A DNA stretch of 5,445 nucleotides from Nitrospinota bacterium (GTDB lineage Bacteria; JADFOP01): positions 1 to 5,445 of the forward strand of contig JADFOP010000069.1 of the NCBI GenBank assembly GCA_022562795.1. The letters are read 5' to 3'. Position 1 is the first letter of the stretch, and every line of letters begins with the position of its first letter. The position numbers were made by a program, and so were the translations under genes. Below, in pieces: positions 1-5,324 of this stretch. A model generated the notes under the pieces. It was given only the letters and a program-made list of their open reading frames with translations. It was not told the origin of the DNA and searched no databases.

Positions 1-2106
1 AAAACCAAGGTCATCACCCACCGGATCGCCCGGCTCATCGCCGAGGGCATCTGTAAGCCCTGGGAGCTGCTGGCGGTGACCTTCACCAACAAGGCCGCCG
101 AGGAGATGCGGAGCCGGGTCGCCGCGCTGCTTGGGGCCGAGGCCGACCGCCTCTGGATCTCGACCTTCCACTCGGCATGCGTCCGCATCCTCAGGCGAGA
201 GATCGGCGCTCTCGGCTTCCACCCCCAGTTCGTCATCTACGACGAGGCCGACTCGACCGCGTGCCTTAAGGAGGTGGCGCGGGCGATGAACATCTCCGAG
301 AAGGTCACCCCGGCCCGCCTGCTGAAGCACCACATAAGCTCCTTTAAGAACCTATGCCTCACCCCGGAGGAGGTTTCCGCCGAGGCCGAGGCCGCAGAGT
401 TCGGGCCGGCCGCGGTGGCCGCCCGCCTCTACCCCCGCTACCAGGCGGCGCTCAAGGCCAACGTGGCCCTCGACTTCGACGACCTCCTCATGGTCACCGT
501 GCTGCTGTTCGAGCAGTTCCCGGAGGTCTTAGGGCGCTACCAGGAGCGCCTCCGCCACATCCTGGTGGACGAGTACCAGGACACGAACCACACCCAGTAC
601 AGGCTGCTCCGTCTTCTGGCCGCCGGCCACCAAAACCTCTGTGTCGTAGGAGACGATGATCAGTCGATCTACCACTGGCGGGGCGCCAATATCGAGAACA
701 TCCTCAACTTCGATGCCGACTACCCCGATGCCCGGGTCGTGACGCTGGAGGAGAACTACCGCTCGACCCAGACCATTCTCGATGCCGCCTCGGCCGTCGT
801 GGCGTTCAACAAGGGCCGTCGCCCAAAGACCCTTTTTACGAGCCGTGAGGGCGGCGAGCCCCTGGTCGTCTTCCGGGCCGACGACGAGCGGCAGGAGGCG
901 GAGTTCGTCTCAGCCACCATCCGGGCTCTTAGCGAGGAGGGCTCGGCGTGGAGTGGCGCGGCCGTCTTTTACAGGACCAACGCCCAGAGCCGCGTGCTGG
1001 AGGAGGCTCTGACCCGCCACGCCATCCCCTACCAGATCGTCCGGGGTTTTCGCTTCTACGACCGTAAAGAGATCAAGGACCTGGTGGGCTATCTCCGGGT
1101 GGCGGTCAACCCCGAGGACTCGGTGAGCCTCAGGCGCATCATCAACGTCCCGCCCAGGGGCATCGGTGCCAGGACCATCGAGGTCATCGAGGGGGCTGCG
1201 GCCGAGCGTGGGGTCTCCCTCGTCCGGGCCGCCCGGGAGCTCGTGGCGTCGGGGGGGCTTCCGGCGGCCACCGCTCCTAAGGTGGAGGCCTTCGTCCATC
1301 TGGTCGATCGGCTCGGCGAGCTAGCGGCCTCGGCCACGGTGAGCGAGCTGCTCGTCGCGGCGCTGGAGGCCACCGATATGATTGAGCACTACCGCCGGGA
1401 TTCAAGCCCCGAGGCCACCACGCGCCTGGAGCACATCCGGGAGCTGATGGGCGCCGTCGAGGAGTTCGAGGAGCGGGTAGAGTCTGACTCAGGCGCTTCG
1501 ACCGTCGCCTTCCTCGACCAGGCGGCTCTAAGCAGCCAGGAGGACGACCTCGACGAGGGCGCCGGGGCGGTCTCGCTCATGACGCTCCACGCCAGCAAGG
1601 GCCTGGAGTTCGCCGTCGTCTTCCTGACGGGCATGGAGAACCGAATTTTCCCGCACGCCCGCGCCCTCGACGACCACCAGGACCTGGAGGAGGAGAGGCG
1701 GCTCTGCTACGTGGGGATGACCCGGGCCAAGGAGCGGCTCTTTTTAACCTACGCGGAGCGCCGCCGCCTCCACGGCCACACACAGTTTTACCCGCCGAGC
1801 CTCTTTCTGGCCGAGATTCCACCGGAAGCGATTCACGACGCGACACCGTCCGCCCGAGGTGGGGCGCATCCGTCCCATCCCCCTGAGGCGGAGCCGGAGC
1901 TGGCTCACACGGCCGTAGAGGATTCCTTCGAAGAGGTGTTCGACCCGGAGCTCATGGTTGGCCGGCGGGTCCACCACCCCTCATTCGGGCAAGGCCAGAT
2001 TCTGGCCACCGAGGGAGTGGGAGCCATGATGAAGGTCACCGTGCTCTTCGAGACGGTGGGTCGCAAAAAGCTCATGGCGGCCTACGCCAACCTGCGACCC
2101 GCCTGA
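1..2106 (+). CDS. pcrA: UvrD/PcrA-type superfamily 1A DNA helicase, 5'-truncated by window edge
   Basis: ATP-dependent 3'-5' DNA helicase of the UvrD/PcrA/Rep group, acting in the cytoplasm in excision repair, removal of recombinase filaments and transcription-replication conflict. The reading frame is open from base 1, and its first two codons (Lys-Thr) are the end of the Walker A GxxGxGKT motif, so about 25-35 N-terminal residues are missing; 701 residues remain. Numbering from base 1, visible motifs are: Ia TFTNKAAEEM (27-36), Walker B VDEYQD (189-194), III GDDDQSIYHWRGA (217-229), IV EENYRST (250-256), V LMTLHASKGLEF (526-537) and VI CYVGMTRAKERL (569-580) with the arginine finger-type Arg at 575. 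After a Pro/Glu/Ala-rich linker (about 605-645) comes VGRRVHHPSFGQGQIL (653-668), typical of the PcrA C-terminal Tudor-like domain that contacts RNA polymerase in characterised PcrA. That domain favours PcrA/UvrD over Rep. The internal GTG at 76 is not the start. All motifs look intact. Confidence 0.96.
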   Translation, partial: KTKVITHRIARLIAEGICKPWELLAVTFTNKAAEEMRSRVAALLGAEADRLWISTFHSACVRILRREIGALGFHPQFVIYDEADSTACLKEVARAMNISEKVTPARLLKHHISSFKNLCLTPEEVSAEAEAAEFGPAAVAARLYPRYQAALKANVALDFDDLLMVTVLLFEQFPEVLGRYQERLRHILVDEYQDTNHTQYRLLRLLAAGHQNLCVVGDDDQSIYHWRGANIENILNFDADYPDARVVTLEENYRSTQTILDAASAVVAFNKGRRPKTLFTSREGGEPLVVFRADDERQEAEFVSATIRALSEEGSAWSGAAVFYRTNAQSRVLEEALTRHAIPYQIVRGFRFYDRKEIKDLVGYLRVAVNPEDSVSLRRIINVPPRGIGARTIEVIEGAAAERGVSLVRAARELVASGGLPAATAPKVEAFVHLVDRLGELAASATVSELLVAALEATDMIEHYRRDSSPEATTRLEHIRELMGAVEEFEERVESDSGASTVAFLDQAALSSQEDDLDEGAGAVSLMTLHASKGLEFAVVFLTGMENRIFPHARALDDHQDLEEERRLCYVGMTRAKERLFLTYAERRRLHGHTQFYPPSLFLAEIPPEAIHDATPSARGGAHPSHPPEAEPELAHTAVEDSFEEVFDPELMVGRRVHHPSFGQGQILATEGVGAMMKVTVLFETVGRKKLMAAYANLRPA

Positions 2107-2138
2107 TTAGGGCATCCCCGGCTAGCGGATCCTGGAAT

Positions 2139-2160
2139 GGGTCGGCCCATGACCCCTTTT
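2139..2160 (+). terminator. weak intrinsic terminator candidate after the helicase gene
   Basis: GGGTC (2139-2143) and GACCC (2151-2155) can form a five-pair stem with a seven-base loop, followed by CTTTT. An overlapping alternative stem, ATGGG (2137-2141) with CCCAT (2146-2150) around the loop TCGG, excludes it. The stem is short and the T run is only four bases, so this is a modest candidate. It sits 33 bases after the helicase stop codon and before the next promoter, which is where a terminator would be expected. Confidence 0.35.
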
Positions 2161-2187
2161 GTGGCTTGACCTTACAGCAGATTGCGC

Positions 2188-2216
2188 TTGAAAAAGGTCC
2201 AAAAAAATCGTATAAA
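2188..2216 (+). promoter_or_regulatory. sigma-70-like promoter for the small membrane protein gene
   Basis: TTGAAA (2188-2193) matches the -35 consensus at five of six bases. After a 17-base spacer, TATAAA (2211-2216) matches the -10 consensus at five of six. The element lies in an A/T-rich patch that contrasts with the GC-rich surroundings. Transcription would start near 2223, giving a leader of about 85 bases before the ATG at 2308. This suggests the small gene is transcribed independently of the helicase. Confidence 0.65.
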
Positions 2217-2241
2217 TAATAGGGAAGCGTTGTAGTTTCAA

Positions 2242-2282
2242 CCCTCCAGGTTTCCATCCTGTTTCGGATGGACCATGGGGGG
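2242..2282 (+). promoter_or_regulatory. stable hairpin in the mRNA leader
   Basis: The predicted leader folds on itself. The apical stem is CCATCC (2254-2259) with GGATGG (2266-2271) around the loop TGTTTC. Below a TT bulge, GGT (2249-2251) pairs with ACC (2272-2274). Below a small internal loop, CCCTCC (2242-2247) pairs with GGGGGG (2277-2282), including one G-T wobble. That is 15 pairs in 41 bases. It buries an alternative ATG at 2275 and leaves the ribosome-binding site at 2296-2300 free. There is no T run, so it is not an intrinsic terminator. I do not recognise it as a known riboswitch. Confidence 0.45.
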
Positions 2283-2307
2283 GATCGAGAAGGCGGGGGA
2301 TAATCAA

Positions 2308-2703
2308 ATGCCCCAATCATATCGAACCTATCGCAAACGCATGGTCGCTCAACAAAGACGCATGCTCCGGCGCCGCGTCCTGGTCGTCCTCTGCCTGACC
2401 CTCTTTTTGGCCTGGGCCCTGCCTTCCGTCATCGCCGGCTGGAATATAATGGGCAACAACGTGGTCGATTCCATGCGGGGTTGGACACCCTATGATTTTG
2501 AGCGCCGGGCCAAGCTGGCCGGCGAGAGGCTGGGCGAATCAGCGCAGAAGGACCTCTCAAAATCTCAGTTTCGGAATCTCTTCAATAGGGAGCTCAAAGG
2601 AGCCGGCTCCAAGGACATTAAAGAGTTGTTTAAAGACAACGACTTCGCATTTGAAGACGGCTACAAAAAGACCTCCAACTACAAAAAGCGCTATCGCCGA
2701 TAG
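2308..2703 (+). CDS. small single-pass membrane protein of unknown function
   Basis: A 131-residue protein I do not recognise. It begins with a very basic segment (nine Arg/Lys in residues 6-23), followed by one hydrophobic helix at about 24-44 (VLVVLCLTLFLAWALPSVIA and one more residue). By the positive-inside rule the N-terminus should be cytoplasmic and the rest (45-131) exported or periplasmic. An uncleaved anchor is more likely than a signal peptide, because the helix is long and no clear AxA site follows. The distal part is hydrophilic and probably helical (62-110), rich in Lys, Glu and Asp, with a basic aromatic tail ending YKKRYRR. I chose ATG 2308 because GGGGA (2296-2300) lies seven bases upstream; an in-frame ATG at 2275 has no good ribosome-binding site and lies inside a leader hairpin. 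The gene has its own promoter and sits between helicase and gatC with no evident functional tie. Base composition is lower in GC than its neighbours. Confidence 0.75.
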   Translation: MPQSYRTYRKRMVAQQRRMLRRRVLVVLCLTLFLAWALPSVIAGWNIMGNNVVDSMRGWTPYDFERRAKLAGERLGESAQKDLSKSQFRNLFNRELKGAGSKDIKELFKDNDFAFEDGYKKTSNYKKRYRR

Positions 2704-2742
2704 ACCCCGCCATCCCGCCTGATTCCTCATCCGTCAATCCAC

Positions 2743-2772
2743 TTGCCTCCCCTCAAGAGCCTGGGCTATGAT
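2743..2772 (+). promoter_or_regulatory. candidate sigma-70-like promoter for gatCA
   Basis: TATGAT (2767-2772) matches the -10 consensus at five of six bases. TTGCCT (2743-2748), 18 bases upstream, matches the -35 consensus at four of six. Transcription would start around 2779, about 23 bases before the gatC ATG. No terminator is visible between the preceding gene and gatC, so read-through from upstream is also possible. Confidence 0.45.
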
Positions 2773-2801
2773 GTAGTCCCGCTCCATGCCTGGAGGGCCC
2801 G

Positions 2802-3095
2802 ATGCCTGAGAAGATTTCCCGCGACGAGGTCTTGCACGTCGCCCGGCTGGCGAGGCTCACCTTCTCCGAGGCCGAGGTGGACCGTCTTGCCGAGCAGCTC
2901 TCGGCGATCCTCGCCTACATAGAGAAGCTCGACGAGCTCGACACCACGGGCGTGGAGCCGACGAGCCACATCCTACCCCTGACAAACGTCTTTAAGGACG
3001 ATGAAGCCCGTCCCTCAGCGAAGCGCGAGCAAATTATGGCCGGCGGCCCCAGCACCGAGCACGGCCATTACAAAGTGCCGAAGATCGTCGAGTGA
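2802..3095 (+). CDS. gatC: aspartyl/glutamyl-tRNA(Asn/Gln) amidotransferase subunit C
   Basis: Small structural subunit of the GatCAB complex. In the characterised complex GatC wraps around GatA and GatB and stabilises them while Glu-tRNA(Gln) or Asp-tRNA(Asn) is amidated. The 97-residue length is typical. Family hallmarks are an N-terminal helical part (residues 6-49) containing [17 protein letters not shown] and [17 protein letters not shown], then the conserved [19 protein letters not shown] segment (about 50-68) and the C-terminal [11 protein letters not shown] 2802 is supported by TGGAGG (2791-2796) five bases upstream and by the usual N-terminus. The stop TGA (3093-3095) lies 14 bases before the gatA ATG, so the two subunits are very probably co-transcribed. 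Confidence 0.95.
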   Translation: MPEKISRDEVLHVARLARLTFSEAEVDRLAEQLSAILAYIEKLDELDTTGVEPTSHILPLTNVFKDDEARPSAKREQIMAGGPSTEHGHYKVPKIVE

Positions 3096-3109
3096 GGCCC
3101 AACCCCTCC

Positions 3110-4576
3110 ATGAGCCTGGCCCACCTGACCATCCGCGAGCTTCGAGATAAGCTGCTCGACGGCGAATGCACGGCCCTTCAGGCCACCGAGGCCTGCCTGG
3201 AGCGCATCGCCCAGGTGGAAGACTCCGTTCGCGCCTTCATCGTCGTCACCAACGATAGAGCCTTAGACGAAGCCCGGGCCGCCGACGAGGTGCTGCGCCG
3301 GAGGGGAGCGGAAGCTCCCCTGCTGACCGGCATCCCCCTTGCCATCAAGGACCTCATAGCGGTCGAGGGTGTGCCGTGCACCTGTGGATCGAAAATTCTC
3401 TCAAACTTCGTGCCCCCGTACGATGCGACCGTCATCGAACGGCTCAAGGCAGCCGGAGCGGTCGTTCTCGGCAAGCTCAACATGGACGAGTTCGCCATGG
3501 GCTCCTCAACCGAGACCTCTTACTCCGGGCCGACCCACAACCCTTGGGACCTGACGAAAATCCCTGGTGGCTCCTCAGGTGGGAGCGCGGCGGCCGTGGC
3601 GGCCGACGAGTGCATCGCGGCCCTGGGCAGCGACACCGGAGGATCTGTGAGGCAGCCGGCCTCTTACTGCGGCGTGGTGGGCTTGAAGCCGACCTACGGG
3701 CGTGTGAGCCGCTACGGGCTCGTGGCCTACGCCTCGAGCCTCGACCAGATCGGGCCCGTCACGAAAGACGTTGCCGACTGCGCGACTCTCATGAACCTCA
3801 TCGCCGGGCACGACCCCCTCGACTCGACGAGCGCTACCGTAGAGGCGCCCGACTTTTCCGAATCTCTGGTGGAAGACGTAGAGGGAATTACCATCGGTAT
3901 GCCCCGAGAATACTTCATCGATGGTGTGGACCCGGAGGTCGATGCCGCGGTTAGGGAAGCCGTCGGGCAGCTCGAATCATGGGGCGCGCGCGTCGAGGAG
4001 ATCAGTCTGCCCCACACCGAGTACGCCGTAGCCTGCTACTACATCATCGCCCCGGCGGAGGCCTCGAGCAATCTGGCACGCTACGATGGGGTGAAATACG
4101 GCCACCGGGCGGAGGAGCCGGCCGACCTCATGGAGATGTACTGCCGCACCCGGGCCGAAGGCTTCGGCGAGGAGGTCAAACGGAGGATAATGCTCGGCAC
4201 CTATGCGCTCTCGGCCGGCTACTACGAGGCCTACTACCGAAAGGCCCAGCAGGTCCGCACCCTTATCCGCGCCGACTTCGATGAGGCCTTCGAGCGGGTG
4301 GACCTCATCGCCACCCCCGTGGCTCCCACAGCCGCCTTCGGCCTCGGAGAGAAGCTCGGCGATCCCCTCCAGATGTATCTCTCGGACATCTTCACCATCA
4401 GCGTGAACCTCGCCGGCGTGCCGGGCCTCTCCATCCCCTGCGGCTTTTCCTCCTCCGGGCTCCCCATCGGGCTCCAGCTCATAGGCCGCCCCTTCGATGA
4501 GGCCACCCTCTTTCGGGCCGCCTACACCTTCGAGCAACGGACCGACCATCACAAGAAGAAGCCCTCCCTGGGTTGA
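3110..4576 (+). CDS. gatA: aspartyl/glutamyl-tRNA(Asn/Gln) amidotransferase subunit A (amidase)
   Basis: Glutaminase subunit of GatCAB. It hydrolyses glutamine and supplies ammonia, which reaches GatB to convert Glu-tRNA(Gln) or Asp-tRNA(Asn) to the amidated form. The protein is 488 residues, the usual length. It carries the amidase-signature Ser-cisSer-Lys triad: Lys80 in GIPLAIKDL, cis-Ser155 in IPGGSSGGS and nucleophile Ser179 in [13 protein letters not shown]. Arg359 (EVKRRIMLG) and Asp426 (YLSDIFT) occupy the positions of the glutamine-binding Arg and Asp described for Staphylococcus aureus GatA. The C-terminal [15 protein letters not shown] is also standard. A GTG at 3092 would add six residues and overlap the gatC stop, but ATG 3110 gives the usual N-terminus ([11 protein letters not shown]) and has GAGG (3094-3097) 12 bases upstream, a slightly long gap. 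gatB is not downstream and must be encoded elsewhere. Nothing suggests inactivation. Confidence 0.97.
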   Translation: MSLAHLTIRELRDKLLDGECTALQATEACLERIAQVEDSVRAFIVVTNDRALDEARAADEVLRRRGAEAPLLTGIPLAIKDLIAVEGVPCTCGSKILSNFVPPYDATVIERLKAAGAVVLGKLNMDEFAMGSSTETSYSGPTHNPWDLTKIPGGSSGGSAAAVAADECIAALGSDTGGSVRQPASYCGVVGLKPTYGRVSRYGLVAYASSLDQIGPVTKDVADCATLMNLIAGHDPLDSTSATVEAPDFSESLVEDVEGITIGMPREYFIDGVDPEVDAAVREAVGQLESWGARVEEISLPHTEYAVACYYIIAPAEASSNLARYDGVKYGHRAEEPADLMEMYCRTRAEGFGEEVKRRIMLGTYALSAGYYEAYYRKAQQVRTLIRADFDEAFERVDLIATPVAPTAAFGLGEKLGDPLQMYLSDIFTISVNLAGVPGLSIPCGFSSSGLPIGLQLIGRPFDEATLFRAAYTFEQRTDHHKKKPSLG

Positions 4577-4889
4577 AGGAACGAAGGGACCTGTCCCTCA
4601 AATTCTCGGACAGGGAGTCGCAAGCGACCTTTGGTCGGCCCGATTACCTGTTTGTTGAGAGATGGCCTTTCCGCAAGCTTCATCGCTCAAATCATACATC
4701 AGGTTTGGGATATCAGCAGATGGCGCTCGACGCTCGTCCTTACCATGAGACGCGCGTGAGACGAAGCCCAGCCACCTGTGAGCTATCAATTCCTTTCTTT
4801 CCAGACAGTTCCATACCACAGCCACGACCGGGTGCGGGTGTAAAAGCGCCGTTCCACGGTGGCACCGAATTTGCTTTGTATACAAGACA
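4577..4889. other. intergenic stretch without a supportable gene, with small inverted repeats
   Basis: This stretch has lower GC than gatA (52% in 4681-4740 by count) and I could not assign any reading frame in it to a family. The longest frames on either strand (+ strand 4573-4974, - strand 4598-4885) start with TTG, lack a convincing ribosome-binding site and have unlikely compositions. Two inverted repeats follow gatA: CCTGTCC (4590-4596) with GGACAGG (4608-4614), and CGACC (4625-4629) with GGTCG (4633-4637) around TTT. A perfect ten-base palindrome, TTGTATACAA, lies at 4876-4885. No tRNA was recognised. Confidence 0.5.
4590..4614 (+). repeat. inverted repeat just downstream of gatA
   Basis: CCTGTCC (4590-4596) and GGACAGG (4608-4614) form a perfect seven-pair stem with an 11-base loop, 13 bases after the gatA stop codon. 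No T run follows, so it is not a normal intrinsic terminator. It could protect the 3' end of the gatCA mRNA, act with Rho, or be one copy of a dispersed palindromic repeat. Only this copy is present in the window. Confidence 0.5.
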
Positions 4890-4890
4890 G

Positions 4891-4912
4891 GACAACGCGG
4901 AGGAAGGTTGTC
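4891..4912 (+). other. hairpin with a purine-rich, Shine-Dalgarno-like loop
   Basis: GACAAC (4891-4896) and GTTGTC (4907-4912) are perfect complements around the ten-base loop GCGGAGGAAG. The loop carries two GGA triplets, the core recognised by CsrA/RsmA proteins when displayed in a hairpin loop, and also resembles a ribosome-binding site. No start codon follows at a useful distance in a long frame. A second GC-rich stem, CGCCCC (4927-4932) with GGGGCG (4944-4949), and then a terminator stem follow directly, so the three could belong to one structured transcript. Confidence 0.35.
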
Positions 4913-4950
4913 ATATAACGAACGATCGCCCCGCCGGGGGGAAGGGGCGC

Positions 4951-4997
4951 GCCGTGGGGTGGGATTCTCCTTGAATCCCGCCTCCCGGCATTTTTTT
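4951..4997 (+). terminator. strong intrinsic (Rho-independent) terminator, + strand
   Basis: The arms GCCGTGGGGTGGGATTC (4951-4967) and GAATCCCGCCTCCCGGC (4973-4989) pair over 17 positions, with one mismatch and two G-T wobbles, around a five-base loop TCCTT. A run of seven T bases (4991-4997) follows one base later. This is a textbook terminator for rightward transcription. The minus strand has no T run after the stem. The nearest + strand gene upstream is gatA, which ends about 375 bases earlier, so the terminator either closes a long gatCA 3' UTR or ends an unannotated RNA. Confidence 0.85.
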
Positions 4998-5005
4998 ATT
5001 GGCGA

Positions 5006-5110
5006 TTATGCAGATGAGTCAGCAAATCGCCCATTCAATTTCGTCACGCATCCTTCCAGAACTCTCTCAACGAAGTCTCCATTCTCAAGGTGTCGTGCAT
5101 TTACTGTCAT
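5006..5110 (-). CDS. very small ORF with a strong ribosome-binding site, unknown
   Basis: A 34-residue frame reading leftward from ATG (5110-5108) to TAA (5008-5006), beginning MTVNARHLENGDFVERVLEG. Upstream on the minus strand is AGGAGGG, about seven bases before the ATG, the best Shine-Dalgarno sequence in this part of the window. The ATG overlaps the TGA of the preceding minus-strand frame as ATGA, as in translationally coupled genes. I recognise no domain. It may be a real coupled microprotein, or the tail of a gene broken by one frameshift from the frame upstream. It ends nine bases from the T run of the facing + strand terminator. Confidence 0.3.
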   Translation of the reverse strand: MTVNARHLENGDFVERVLEGCVTKLNGRFADSSA

Positions 5111-5238
5111 ATCTGGCCCTCCTTAGCCTTGACGAGAGAGCCAGTTCTGAGTATCCTTGGAATTGCAACGGCCAAGTCTCTTGCTTGCTCAGGGCTTGGT
5201 CTTGGCCTCAATGAGATTGCGGTCCCATTGGGGCCTTT
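5107..5238 (-). pseudogene. probable C-terminal remnant of a small accessory protein
   Basis: This minus-strand frame is open from 5238 to the TGA at 5109-5107 (43 residues), including LRPRPSPEQARDLAVAIPRI followed by a GSLVKAKEGQI ending. It reads like real protein sequence but has no good start: a TAA lies immediately upstream (5241-5239) and the only usable start is TTG 5211, with no clear ribosome-binding site. Its order of features (hydrophobic strand, Pro/Glu helix, then a GxLVxxxxGxI ending) recalls the C-terminal part of DUF5615 PIN-like toxins, which is a weak resemblance from memory. It may be the 3' piece of a decayed gene, or a short coupled ORF with the one beyond it. Confidence 0.25.
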
Positions 5239-5248
5239 TTATAGCCTC

Positions 5249-5277
5249 TTGAATTGGTATAACATGTATGTTATAAT
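5249..5277 (+). promoter_or_regulatory. strong sigma-70-like promoter for the gene at the right edge
   Basis: TTGAAT (5249-5254) matches four of six -35 bases. The spacer is exactly 17 bases, and TATAAT (5272-5277) is a perfect -10 element. Transcription would start around 5284, about 40 bases before the ATG at 5325. An 18-base palindrome fills most of the spacer and overlaps the -10, so the promoter is probably repressed by a dimeric DNA-binding protein. Confidence 0.7.
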
Positions 5278-5285
5278 ATTATCAA
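5256..5285 (-). promoter_or_regulatory. possible leftward promoter, divergent from the rightward one
   Basis: On the minus strand, TTGATA (5285-5280) matches five of six -35 bases. After an 18-base spacer, TATACC (5261-5256) matches four of six -10 bases. It would transcribe the small minus-strand frames at 5006-5238, starting near 5249. It shares the 18-base palindrome with the rightward promoter, so one repressor could control both directions. In an AT-rich stretch such matches arise easily, and the palindrome itself makes TATAAC-like sequence appear on both strands. Confidence 0.3.
5258..5275. promoter_or_regulatory. perfect 18-base palindromic operator candidate
   Basis: TATAACAT (5258-5265) and ATGTTATA (5268-5275) are perfect reverse complements around the two bases GT. 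The palindrome lies between the -35 and -10 of the rightward promoter and overlaps four bases of the -10. This is the normal place for a repressor operator of the TetR, GntR, Xre or ribbon-helix-helix kind. The AAC and GTT cores are six bases apart, so it does not fit the Gram-positive LexA box (GAAC-N4-GTTC). The regulator is not identifiable in the window. Confidence 0.6.
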
Positions 5286-5324
5286 CAGAAAAACTGGACA
5301 ATAGAACAAAAATGTGATACTTTA

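Noticed and set aside
910-1977. Several minus-strand frames inside the helicase gene, and similar ones inside gatA
   Set aside because: They are by-products of high GC in the opposite strand of well-supported genes; none shows a ribosome-binding site or family motifs.
2275-2307. Upstream ATG for the small membrane protein
   Set aside because: It lies inside the leader hairpin without a good ribosome-binding site, whereas ATG 2308 is seven bases after GGGGA.
3092-3109. GTG start for gatA overlapping the gatC stop
   Set aside because: It would add six residues not typical of GatA and has no good ribosome-binding site. ATG 3110 gives the usual N-terminus.
4855-4866. GGTGGCACCG, resembling the T-box riboswitch core (GGUGGNACCGCG)
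   Set aside because: The match stops before the final GCG, no Stem I or specifier features are visible, and no synthetase or amino-acid gene follows. The string is a short palindrome that can occur by chance.
4598-4885. 95-residue open frame on the minus strand
   Set aside because: It has a TTG start inside a palindrome, no ribosome-binding site and no recognisable motif, and it competes with an equally long frame on the other strand.
4573-4974. 133-residue open frame on the + strand downstream of gatA
   Set aside because: It starts with TTG overlapping the gatA stop, has no convincing ribosome-binding site, no recognisable family and an implausible composition, and it runs into the 5' arm of the terminator stem.
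5258-5275. LexA/SOS box reading of the palindrome
   Set aside because: The AAC and GTT cores are six bases apart rather than four, and the E. coli CTGT-N8-ACAG pattern is also absent.
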